42,355 bases of DNA, taken from assembly GCA_009785345.1 (NCBI GenBank), contig WQWL01000016.1, positions 1-42,355 of the forward strand. The letters are read 5' to 3'. The translations under genes and the position numbers were made by a program. Source of the stretch: Oscillospiraceae bacterium (GTDB taxonomy: Bacteria; Bacillota; Clostridia; Oscillospirales; Oscillospiraceae). The notes under the pieces are model-generated. The model searched no databases. It was not told the DNA's origin and worked only from the letters and a program-made list of their open reading frames with translations. The first letter of the stretch is position 1; each line of letters begins with the position of its first letter. Shown in pieces: positions 34,932 to 42,355 of the stretch.

Positions 34932-36401
34932 TTAGTCAGCGGTTATTTTACGTTTTGCGAAGCGTTGTTTTACCGTATCTAAAATGAAATAGAATGTCCT
35001 CAACCTAAAAATGAGTGAGAACAATAAGTAAATGACTGCACCAGCTATAATTTGCAACAACATTGCTAATATGCCAGGTATTTGCAATAATTGTATCGGG
35101 TAGATTATCACAGCCATTATTGCGGACATACCAATATACGGCAATACATCTGCCATTTGTTCTTTAAAACGGTAATTGATTAGTTTTGAATTTGGTAATA
35201 TGTTGATAAGTGAAAAAATTATCGAGGTTGGAATGGTGCTCAGTGCAATAATCAAAATCCCATGCCTCACCACTAGCAACAAAATACCGATGCCTATGAC
35301 TGTTTTAATGATTTTCAGCTTAAGAGTTATATCACTTCTTCCTATCGCGTTAATCGCTTGTGTGCTGGTCTCATTAAAAGGCAAAAGAGCAAAATAAATA
35401 CATGCGATTTGCAAAAACGGCACGGCTTCGATCCATATCTCGGTCAAAAGTAACAATACTAACGGCTCTGCTATTATTGCAAGACCTATCATCATTGGCC
35501 AAATTAAATATGATGTAACAGACACTGATTGCCGCACCATCTTCTTTACGGTTTCAGTGGATTTTTGTTTTTTGGAGATAGCTGGAAAGATCACACTGCT
35601 AATCGCACGTGAAGAATTATCAGCTATAAGCGCTGGGAAGCTTCTTCCGCGTGTAAAATATGCTACATCAGCACTACTGTAATAATTAGCAATAAGTAAT
35701 GTTCGCAATTGTTTATACGCATTATGTACGACATTCGAAACTAACAGCTTCCAGCCGTATGAATACAGGTTTTTCATTCGCTGCACTGAAAATACTAACT
35801 TGGGTCTCCACTTCAATGTAAACCACAAAATGATTGTACTAACCACAGCGCCAACCAAGTGGTGCACTACCAAAGTCCATATACCATAACCTGCTATTGC
35901 TAGAGTAATTGCAACTGCAGAAGAGATAATAACTGCTCCGAGGGTTGCCCAAAAGAAACTGTCAAACAGCATATTACGTGAAGCATAGGCGATTTGCACT
36001 ATATTCAAGCCACTAATGAGCATGGGTAAACTCATTAAACGCAAAGTAGGAACTATCTGTGGATGTTCGAAAAAATTTGCAATAATAGGCGCAGTAAAAT
36101 AAAGCAGTACATACGCTACAATAGAAATTGCAGTGGTTAGATAGAATACGGTCGAAAAGTCAATATCGTCGGCATTTTCTTTTTGGATAAGTGATTTACC
36201 AAAACCACTTCTTATAAATACATCGATAAAACTAGTAATTACTGCTATTATTGCGATTATTCCGAAAACCTCTGGGGCTATAATTCTTCCGAGTATGATA
36301 GAGGTCACAAACCTCACTACACTTGATCCAGCTTTTTCTGCAACTCTCCATAAAAAGCTGGAAAACACTACTAACTTTAAGGAGCTATTTGATGAAGACA
36401 T
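34932..36401 (-). CDS. wzx: WzxC-like polysaccharide flippase
   Basis: 489 residues from ATG 36401, with GGAG ten bases upstream; the longer frame to 36515 overlaps the upstream gene and adds a poor N-terminus. About 12-14 hydrophobic segments. N-terminal features of the Polysacc_synt/MOP family: FLWRVAEKAGSSVVRFVTSI, then LGRIIAPEVFGIIAI and SGFGKSLIQ, as in the colanic acid exporter WzxC. It would flip lipid-linked repeat units across the membrane for the polymerase. Last gene of the minus arm, 25 bases after the PP-loop gene. No strong terminator is seen between it and the convergent kinase-like gene. Confidence 0.88.
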   Translation of the reverse strand: MSSSNSSLKLVVFSSFLWRVAEKAGSSVVRFVTSIILGRIIAPEVFGIIAIIAVITSFIDVFIRSGFGKSLIQKENADDIDFSTVFYLTTAISIVAYVLLYFTAPIIANFFEHPQIVPTLRLMSLPMLISGLNIVQIAYASRNMLFDSFFWATLGAVIISSAVAITLAIAGYGIWTLVVHHLVGAVVSTIILWFTLKWRPKLVFSVQRMKNLYSYGWKLLVSNVVHNAYKQLRTLLIANYYSSADVAYFTRGRSFPALIADNSSRAISSVIFPAISKKQKSTETVKKMVRQSVSVTSYLIWPMMIGLAIIAEPLVLLLLTEIWIEAVPFLQIACIYFALLPFNETSTQAINAIGRSDITLKLKIIKTVIGIGILLLVVRHGILIIALSTIPTSIIFSLINILPNSKLINYRFKEQMADVLPYIGMSAIMAVIIYPIQLLQIPGILAMLLQIIAGAVIYLLFSLIFRLRTFYFILDTVKQRFAKRKITAD

Positions 36402-36426
36402 AGAACACACACTCCATTCTTCACGA

Positions 36427-37665
36427 CTATTGATTACACATATTAGTCCGTATAAATCGCCAAATCCGCGTTTTTCGAACGCAATTAAATATCTTTTTTC
36501 CAAAAGTATTATCAAGTTGCTCCGGCGTTCTTGTTATCAACCATCGCCATTGCTTTTTTTGTTTCTTGGTTACTATTGTTTCACGCATACGCTCTATAAT
36601 TGGTCCATAGCGAAGAAAAACAGAATATCGCCAGAGGATACTATATTTTACTTTTCGTATTACTTGTTTGTTCCATATGAAGCCATAATCGGCTGGGTTG
36701 TGCCCCTCTGCGGTAATAGCAAGCATTGTACGGAAACATTTTTCACAGTTGCTGCAATTTCCACCACCAATTGATTGCCAACAGACACGCATACTTACTT
36801 TTTTACCCGTTTCATCGGAATAGTTACATATTTCACCTATTTTTTCCTGCCTATGGTGTGTTGCACCATCATGTATTACATTTGAATTAGCAAAGCGCAC
36901 AAAGTTATCAATTGAATAGTGTGAAGCAATAGAAACATTATCCTGAATTCTAAATGAAGAGGCAATATACAACGTCCTTAACTTATTAGCATACATATAA
37001 GGCGCGGTATGCCCTATCAATGCTATGCCATGTTGAAAACCATGCCACCAACAGTCTCCGCTTCTTGAAATATATTTACTTAATTCGTCCTCATCAATGA
37101 CTTTCCTGAAAGAGCTTTTGATAGTCGTATAGTCGAAATCGTAGTCACCTGCAGTTTCTATTAGATGTGTTTTGACCCGCTTCCAGCCACCTTCATCATC
37201 AAGGCATACATCAGCCCCCCAAATACATATAAGGGCAGGTCCTTCGTCAAGGTGAGAAATCATCGTATGTATCGAATCCGCACCACCACTAAATAACGAG
37301 GCACAACCGCTACGTATGCCTTCATTCCTTTCGACCTGCCCCACAAGCATCGTTCCCTCAAAGTTTATCATTGGGTACATATCTATGTAACCTTGCTTGA
37401 ACTCTGGAATAGATTTAAGAAAGTCATGGTCTATTGCAGGAACGTTTATTTCAGCATTGGACACCCATGATATTGGTAGTATATTGCACAAAAAAGGTAT
37501 CGCCAAAACCCCTTCTGGCACATCATCAAGTGGAAAATCATATTCAATAAAAAATGTATCACTTCCAGAAAAAAAACGAGACCATTCGCCAGCCACACTA
37601 TATGAATATTCTACAATATTGCCACTGGTTTTAATTTCAGTTAATACCAAGCTATTCATGTTCAT
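36427..37665 (-). CDS. PP-loop ATP pyrophosphatase-like protein with Cys cluster
   Basis: 412 residues from ATG 37665 (AAAGG seven bases upstream); a TTG-started extension to 37683 is less likely. After an N-terminal domain of about 115 residues that I do not recognise comes the PP-loop LFSGGADS (124-131), the ATP-binding motif of the asparagine-synthase/QueC/ThiI superfamily. A later Cys cluster, NCSNCEKCFRTML (Cys 304, 307, 310; also Cys 295), resembles the zinc site of QueC. No queuosine genes are nearby. Relatives adenylate and then aminate or thiolate a carbonyl, so it could form an amide or amidine on a sugar acid of the polysaccharide; this is inference. Sits between kinase-like copy 2 and the flippase with 25-base gaps. 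Confidence 0.65.
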   Translation of the reverse strand: MNMNSLVLTEIKTSGNIVEYSYSVAGEWSRFFSGSDTFFIEYDFPLDDVPEGVLAIPFLCNILPISWVSNAEINVPAIDHDFLKSIPEFKQGYIDMYPMINFEGTMLVGQVERNEGIRSGCASLFSGGADSIHTMISHLDEGPALICIWGADVCLDDEGGWKRVKTHLIETAGDYDFDYTTIKSSFRKVIDEDELSKYISRSGDCWWHGFQHGIALIGHTAPYMYANKLRTLYIASSFRIQDNVSIASHYSIDNFVRFANSNVIHDGATHHRQEKIGEICNYSDETGKKVSMRVCWQSIGGGNCSNCEKCFRTMLAITAEGHNPADYGFIWNKQVIRKVKYSILWRYSVFLRYGPIIERMRETIVTKKQKKQWRWLITRTPEQLDNTFGKKIFNCVRKTRIWRFIRTNMCNQ

Positions 37666-37690
37666 GTATCTACCTTTCACCAATTCCCTA

Positions 37691-38485
37691 TTATATATTT
37701 ATGACATGTGTATGTGCACCAACCAGTCGCTGAAGCCTCTTATAACACTCTTCTTGCTTAAAAGTCTCAGAAATACCACAGTCATCCATAATACGTAAAA
37801 ACGAGTAGGCATTATCATAGATGCATTTATTTTCTGATACTTTGAAATGGGTTCCAACATGTGCTGTATCAAGTTGAAATGCTTTAAAAGTGGGCGAATA
37901 TGCAATACCAAAATCTATAATTACTATGTGTTGATCTTTTGTCATTGACAAGTTAGATACCGATAAATCCCCATGTACGATATCAGCTTCACGCATTTGC
38001 CCGTGAATATGTTCAAGTTGCTCACAAATTACTTCAAACTCTTTTTTATCAATAGGAATCTTAAAGTTCATTAAATCAGGGATAAACTCTGTTGCAATCA
38101 TTGCTGTATTTTTTTCATAGCTTTCATCACTTAGCAGTAGCGCTGGTATAAACTCCAAATCAAATTTTGACATCTGTTTATAAGCACGTATTTCTCTTAT
38201 TGTTGAGCAGTACTCACTTCGTTGGGTAAAATACTTCTCTAGCTTGATAAAGCATGGCTTTTCGTCATACGTCGCTTTGTAGAAGAAGCGTATAACTTTT
38301 TTTCCGGTAGTCTTGCCTCTTACTAAACCTATATACCAGATCCTTACATTATACATTTTAATATCTGTAATCCCATACGACTTTAATCGCTTGACTATTC
38401 TGTTATGGCTGAATATAAGATATCTCAGCATAAATGCCATTCGATATACTATTCTTCCTATTCTTTTAAAAAACCGCTTTATCAT
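37691..38485 (-). CDS. Protein-kinase-fold protein (WaaP/Kdo-kinase-like), copy 2
   Basis: 264 residues; the ATG lies four bases after the polymerase stop, so translation is coupled. Motifs: Lys 81 in CFIKLEK, Glu 98 in REIRAYK, HGDLSVSN (Asp 173, Asn 178) and IDFG (Asp 191). Compared with copy 1 at 34134 it has about seven more residues around RGKTTGKK (56-63). All catalytic residues are kept in both, so both are probably active, perhaps on different positions of the glycan. The basic, hydrophobic first 30 residues may touch the membrane. Confidence 0.75.
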   Translation of the reverse strand: MIKRFFKRIGRIVYRMAFMLRYLIFSHNRIVKRLKSYGITDIKMYNVRIWYIGLVRGKTTGKKVIRFFYKATYDEKPCFIKLEKYFTQRSEYCSTIREIRAYKQMSKFDLEFIPALLLSDESYEKNTAMIATEFIPDLMNFKIPIDKKEFEVICEQLEHIHGQMREADIVHGDLSVSNLSMTKDQHIVIIDFGIAYSPTFKAFQLDTAHVGTHFKVSENKCIYDNAYSFLRIMDDCGISETFKQEECYKRLQRLVGAHTHVINI

Positions 38486-38489
38486 AATC

Positions 38490-39731
38490 TCATTGCCTCA
38501 CATCTAAAATGGCTTTGTTTACTGCATTTTTCCCGTTTCGATACAGATACTTCCCAATTATCAATAGTACAAAGCAAACAGCTATATTGGTAACTTCACT
38601 CCCCATGATACCGAACAATGCAAACAAAATAATCATTATTTTATCTCTATTATCCATTTTACCAACTAAAATGAAAATAGCTACTATAGTTGCGATGGCA
38701 TTAATAATACCATATGACAGGAAATTACCGAGATAATAGTTGTCAAAGATTGTCATTGTCTCAAAATATCTACCTGCCCAAAACACATTTCTTGGAGACA
38801 TATCAGGCCTACCAAACAATGTCGGTCCGAAATTGTAATATGTAAATGCACCGAACCACAATCGACCTGTAAAAAAATCATCCAAATTATGCCACATAGT
38901 CAAGATTGTGCCACTGAGCTGAGTATACAATACTACCATTAATATAAATACAACAGCAAGAAAAATATATAGATATTTTGCCAGGAATGTAAGAATTTTG
39001 CTATAAAATTCTTTGCCTAGTTTATCAAATGCAACTAAAATTGAAGCCGCAATAAGCAAAAAAAGCGCGGTAAATGTTCGTGTAAAGTTGAAGAATATTA
39101 GAAAAATAATCCAAATTGCAGCGAAGTGTAAGACATTAATTTTTTTGTATTTTAAGTATACAAACTCCAGGCAGGTCCATATTAGTAATGCCATAAATGT
39201 ATTTGTATGACCCATAAAAAACTGGTGGCGAGAATCTCCAACACCACCTCGATACGCAAATGTTATGACCTCCGGGTTTGTGTTATATACAATAATATAC
39301 ACAATGACATGAATAGATACACAGATAAGTTTGAACCAAAACCCAAACCTAACAACACTTTTGAGTTCAATGTCCTGCATAGCAATGATAAGTAGAAAAC
39401 TTTGAAGAAATATAAAATTCGTGCTGATAAGTGCTGAATACCCTAAGATCACACTAACAATAATCGTGAATATCAAACGTCGCAATGTGTAGTTTTGCAT
39501 TGCTATTTTCGCGACCGCACAGGATATGCTGACAACTACAAGGATGGAGTTAAGAAGTTCCGGGCGCACTGGAAATAATTGAGAGCTGTCAATAAAAAAC
39601 CTGATACCAAAAATCAAAAAGGCCGCAAAGAAAAAAAATTGACCTAGTTCTCCTTTTCGGGGCTGCACAACTTTTTCCGTTCTGCCACGTGCCCAGAGTG
39701 GGATCCTTTCATTATTTGAGATTGACTTCAC
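38490..39731 (-). CDS. wzy: Wzy-like polysaccharide polymerase
   Basis: 413 residues from GTG 39731, with AGAGGTG just upstream. About ten to twelve hydrophobic segments, with a larger loop containing RGGVGDSRHQFFMGHTN (161-177); the GHxNTF pattern is typical of Wzy/EpsG-type polymerases. It would join flipped repeat units on the outer face of the membrane. Its ribosome site abuts a 157-bp inserted element (39747-39903), which separates it from the GH5 gene. Confidence 0.8.
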   Translation of the reverse strand: MKSISNNERIPLWARGRTEKVVQPRKGELGQFFFFAAFLIFGIRFFIDSSQLFPVRPELLNSILVVVSISCAVAKIAMQNYTLRRLIFTIIVSVILGYSALISTNFIFLQSFLLIIAMQDIELKSVVRFGFWFKLICVSIHVIVYIIVYNTNPEVITFAYRGGVGDSRHQFFMGHTNTFMALLIWTCLEFVYLKYKKINVLHFAAIWIIFLIFFNFTRTFTALFLLIAASILVAFDKLGKEFYSKILTFLAKYLYIFLAVVFILMVVLYTQLSGTILTMWHNLDDFFTGRLWFGAFTYYNFGPTLFGRPDMSPRNVFWAGRYFETMTIFDNYYLGNFLSYGIINAIATIVAIFILVGKMDNRDKIMIILFALFGIMGSEVTNIAVCFVLLIIGKYLYRNGKNAVNKAILDVRQ

Positions 39732-39742
39732 ACTCTACACCT

Positions 39743-39907
39743 CTAGTGGTCTGTAACCATCTAAAAGGTTACAAACTTACGCCGCCTTTTTCCGCCTGCC
39801 TACGTTAAAAATCTTGAAAGACCAGTGGTATTCCTGCGATTTTTCGCCTTGTCAGACGAAAAAATCCATCGCAATTTTGTAACCTTTTAGATGGTACAGA
39901 CCACTAG
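39743..39907. mobile_element. 157-bp MITE-like element with CTAG duplication
   Basis: The ends 39747-39775 and 39876-39903 are inverted repeats of 28-29 bp beginning TGGTCTGT and differing by one extra base in the left end. Each end also contains GTAACC/GGTTAC or its near-copy as a subterminal palindrome. CTAG flanks both sides (39743-39746, 39904-39907), fitting a 4-bp target duplication (or TA with CTAG as part of the end). There is no room for a transposase. The interior holds a further partial hairpin. Confidence 0.75.
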
Positions 39908-41181
39908 CTCGCCGCTCCGACAATGGCTTCTGCTATTTCCGGGAAAAACCATGTATTATTAAACCTATCAAGAAGCGCATAATTCCGCACATCTTCCGCA
40001 CTATCTGCCTGTCCGCCGTCATCCCACCAGAATGTGGCTATGCCATACTGTCTTGCAGTTTCGACATAGTGAATCGCATAATTTATTCTATCAGTGGTGT
40101 TATTTTTGTTTGATGCTCCGAACTCTGTAATAACGACCGGTATACCTCTATTTACAAAGTTATCTCTAAGTCTGCCTATTATCTCAACAGTATATCCGCC
40201 ATTGCGATGATAGTCCCATTCTGAATATGAGACAGTCCATGGTATATCCTCTTGTTGGCTAACAAAGCCATGTGTCCCATAGAAATGCACACCAACAATC
40301 AAGCGATTCGGCACAGAATCTTCCGGCAACACAAAGTCATTTATGGGACTCTCATAAACGATGGCACCGTACGTTTTTACTATAAGGAATCGATCTGCGT
40401 TGTTCCCACCGGTATTGCGTACTGTTTCAACAAAAACATGGTTTAGAACATTTACGGCTTCATGAGCATTTCTATCCGAACCACTCCAATTGCTGTCTGC
40501 GTCTAAAATTTCGTTGAAGCTTTCAAATATCAATCTCTCGCAATAATCAATAAAGTGTCCGGCAATTTGATGCCAAACTGTGTGAAAATGCTCCTTCATC
40601 CAATCAATATTATCCATGTCGGCTCTTAGCCACGGCCAACGTCCGCTGCCATTATCGTGATGAACATTAATAATTGCGTACATATCATTGTCAAGCACAT
40701 AATTCACAACTTGTTCAACTCTGTTTAGCCAACTTTCATTGATATTAAAGTCCCCATCCATATGATCAGTCCATGTCACCGGAATTCGAACAGCGCCAAA
40801 GCCCATCTGCGCGACACTCTCTATCATTTCAAAAGTCGTCACAGGATTACCCCAAAGTGTTTCGTAAAATTCCTCCGCAGTCATGTTATCAGGTAAATCT
40901 CCCGTAATCCCCCTTATTCTGGCGTCCAAACTATCGAGTGTATTGCCCAGATTCCAACCTACACCTATTGAAGCGAGCAGGTCAAATGCATCTCCTTCCA
41001 AAGGAGAACCATGGGTTGAATCAACATTGTTATTGTCATTCAACATATTTCCACTATCTGATTCTAATCCAATACCTGATCCTACTTCATTGCTGGTCAT
41101 AAAAAATACAAAGGCAACAATAGCAGCCACAGCAATAACTACTGCAATCAATATTATTATTCCCTTCTTACCAATTGCCAA
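39904..41181 (-). CDS. Membrane-anchored GH5 family endoglucanase-like enzyme
   Basis: 425 residues from a TTG start at 41181 (GAGAGG ten bases upstream; no ATG precedes the membrane segment). Residues 7-28 are one transmembrane anchor, then a Ser/Asn/Asp-rich linker to about 65. GH5 motifs in order: GWNLGNTLDS (75-84), VRIPVTW (131-137), NVHHD (172-176), FESFNEI with acid/base Glu 224, GVHFYG (297-302), VITEFGA with nucleophile Glu 353, and FWWDDGG (384-390). The pattern suits cellulase-type subfamilies such as GH5_4. Position between a GT14 and the polymerase suggests it trims or releases the polysaccharide made here, like glycanases of cellulose and exopolysaccharide operons. Its stop codon lies in the CTAG next to the inserted element. 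Confidence 0.88.
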   Translation of the reverse strand: MAIGKKGIIILIAVVIAVAAIVAFVFFMTSNEVGSGIGLESDSGNMLNDNNNVDSTHGSPLEGDAFDLLASIGVGWNLGNTLDSLDARIRGITGDLPDNMTAEEFYETLWGNPVTTFEMIESVAQMGFGAVRIPVTWTDHMDGDFNINESWLNRVEQVVNYVLDNDMYAIINVHHDNGSGRWPWLRADMDNIDWMKEHFHTVWHQIAGHFIDYCERLIFESFNEILDADSNWSGSDRNAHEAVNVLNHVFVETVRNTGGNNADRFLIVKTYGAIVYESPINDFVLPEDSVPNRLIVGVHFYGTHGFVSQQEDIPWTVSYSEWDYHRNGGYTVEIIGRLRDNFVNRGIPVVITEFGASNKNNTTDRINYAIHYVETARQYGIATFWWDDGGQADSAEDVRNYALLDRFNNTWFFPEIAEAIVGAAS

Positions 41182-41235
41182 TTATAACAATCCTCTCATT
41201 TCATTATTAGAAACACATTAATCTTGTAAGATAAA

Positions 41236-42162
41236 CTATGACATCACAGCAGAATCTATACGATCCATCAAGCTGTTTGAGATGCCCTCTCTTACTTTGC
41301 GAATAAACAGCACATCTTCAGCCATGATTTTTTTGAAATCAGCTTCTGTAAAAACCTTTATTTCTCGTGGATATTCAAAATAATGCAAATTACGCCAATT
41401 CACTAGCCATCGTTTTGCAGGCTCATCATATTTAATACAATTGTACTTAAAATCAGAGTTGTGAACAATTGTATGAAAATATTTCTCGTCAGGAAATTGT
41501 ACATGCTCCATGTACTTATTAAACTTGGGGTGCGAATCGTAGAAATCAACTATATACTCAGCTAGTTTTCTTGTTATAGCCCATTGAGCCGCTCCATAAT
41601 GTACGGCATATTCCTTTCCGTTTTCATGGATTATTCCGTTGCTCAGTATTGTTTTATAGCTTTTTAGCAACATATGCGCGTACCGCATATACATTCTCTG
41701 TTTGCTTCGCTTTTTTAAATAAAAATCATCGTCTCGCTGATTGTAAATTTTATACTTACTGGCATAATGCCAATCCTTTGTTCTAGCGATTGGACAGCCT
41801 CGTATAAATTCTGTTCCTTCTCTCTCTATGAAAAAATTAGAGATATAATCATTTGAGCGTATCGGATAATCCAAATTTTGCAGTACTACAAAATAGTCAT
41901 GAGATATCGGATTATTAAGTGCTTGCCTTAGAAGTAAGATTGTCGCGCGAACTGCATTAAATCCACCCCAATATAGTTTGATTCTCTCATTTGCAAAAAA
42001 CACATCGGGAATGTCTTCAAGGGCAACTTTGAATGGTTCAATATCGGATTTTGCGTCTACATGAATATACATAGAAAATCCGGGATGTATTGTAAGCTTA
42101 GACGCAACTCTCGACATAATGGTCGGTTCGGCATGGCATAAGTTTAAAAAAGCTATTTTCAT
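41236..42162 (-). CDS. GT14 family (core-2/I-branching type) glycosyltransferase
   Basis: 308 residues from ATG 42162 (AGG nine bases upstream); ATG 42168 is too near the ribosome site. Family motifs: IAFLNLCHAEP (2-12), IHVDAKSD, YWGGFNAVRATILLL (about 64-78), VLQNLDYPI (about 92-100), PDEKYFHTIVHNS (about 225-237), the last holding the probable catalytic Glu. Bacterial members add GlcNAc or xylose-like residues in capsule and exopolysaccharide clusters. First gene of the minus arm, 54 bases before the GH5 gene; no convincing promoter found upstream. Confidence 0.85.
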   Translation of the reverse strand: MKIAFLNLCHAEPTIMSRVASKLTIHPGFSMYIHVDAKSDIEPFKVALEDIPDVFFANERIKLYWGGFNAVRATILLLRQALNNPISHDYFVVLQNLDYPIRSNDYISNFFIEREGTEFIRGCPIARTKDWHYASKYKIYNQRDDDFYLKKRSKQRMYMRYAHMLLKSYKTILSNGIIHENGKEYAVHYGAAQWAITRKLAEYIVDFYDSHPKFNKYMEHVQFPDEKYFHTIVHNSDFKYNCIKYDEPAKRWLVNWRNLHYFEYPREIKVFTEADFKKIMAEDVLFIRKVREGISNSLMDRIDSAVMS

Positions 42163-42221
42163 TGTCATTTACCTGTCTATGGCTCGAAAGCTAGTGCTAA
42201 TTATCAACGAGACGCTATACT

Positions 42222-42355
42222 AAGGAACTGTTCGGAAATAAGTTGTGCAAATTTGCCTTAGGATTTTTGTTGTCAGGTGGTGCAGAAAAACCGCAGTAAT
42301 GCTTGTGCCTTTCAAGGTTTTTATGTGCCGCATGGCAGCAAAAAGACAAGGCAAA
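42222..42355. mobile_element. Possible end of a repetitive or insertion element, cut by window
   Basis: From AAGGAACTGTTCGGAAATAA onward the sequence changes character and holds no frame, promoter or terminator for the GT14 gene. It contains short inverted and direct repeats (GTGCAGAAAAACC, CATGGCAGCAAAAAG). It resembles the non-coding end of a dispersed repeat, but the other end lies outside. Confidence 0.3.

Noticed and set aside
36295-36774. 159-codon plus-strand frame over the flippase/PP-loop junction
   Set aside because: Overlaps two well-supported genes on the opposite strand and has no ribosome site.
1-42355. tRNA, rRNA or known riboswitch genes
   Set aside because: Reading the intergenic regions I found no cloverleaf, rRNA-like block or riboswitch core that I could support.

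Overview
The window looks like chromosome of a low-GC Gram-positive bacterium, most likely an uncultured member of the Clostridia. The grounds are AAGGAG-type ribosome binding sites, TTGaca/TATAAT promoters with 17-bp spacers, Sec signal peptides, FIVAR, Big_2 and DUF11 modules, and an exopolysaccharide-type cluster. This is inferred from style; no rRNA or tRNA gene is present to place it. Genes fill most of the sequence and TGA is read as stop.

Left part (1-29.8 kb): very large secreted proteins. The first is the truncated gene of a surface beta-helix/DUF11 protein. Next come five paralogous 1200-1400 residue proteins (genes at 3584, 7472, 12055, 21545 and 26217) with a glycosidase-like DUF4874/DUF4832-type core. 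The 1897-residue gene at 15736 encodes a multidomain glycoside hydrolase resembling the alpha-galactosidase clan. The five paralogues and the glycosidase all end in the same ~150-residue beta-strand-rich module, which I do not recognise. It is found at the C-terminus of two unrelated enzyme types, so it is probably a shared surface or matrix attachment or sorting device. Four sit downstream of individually recognisable promoters; 25573-12055 (paralogue, glycosidase, paralogue) reads as one operon broken by a strong hairpin. Several are closed by near-copies of one terminator stem (CTCCTCCCAAA/TTTGGGAGGAG).

Right part (30-42.2 kb): a polysaccharide assembly cluster in two converging arms. The plus arm has two tandem GT2 glycosyltransferases, a pyruvyltransferase-family protein and a kinase-like protein. 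The minus arm has a GT14 glycosyltransferase, a membrane-anchored GH5 glycanase, a Wzy-like polymerase, a second kinase-like protein, a QueC-like PP-loop protein and a WzxC-like flippase. A divergent methyltransferase gene stands at the left border. A 157-bp inverted-repeat element (MITE-like) has inserted between the GH5 stop and the polymerase ribosome binding site.

Together the window pairs a machine that makes and exports a decorated polysaccharide with a neighbouring family of secreted proteins that probably bind or cut glycans and carry a common tail. A working hypothesis is that the tail holds these proteins in the cell wall or in the polysaccharide matrix made next door. The most novel items are the shared tail module, the locally expanded paralogue family, the conserved upstream and leader elements, and the unusual PP-loop and kinase-like proteins of the glycan cluster.
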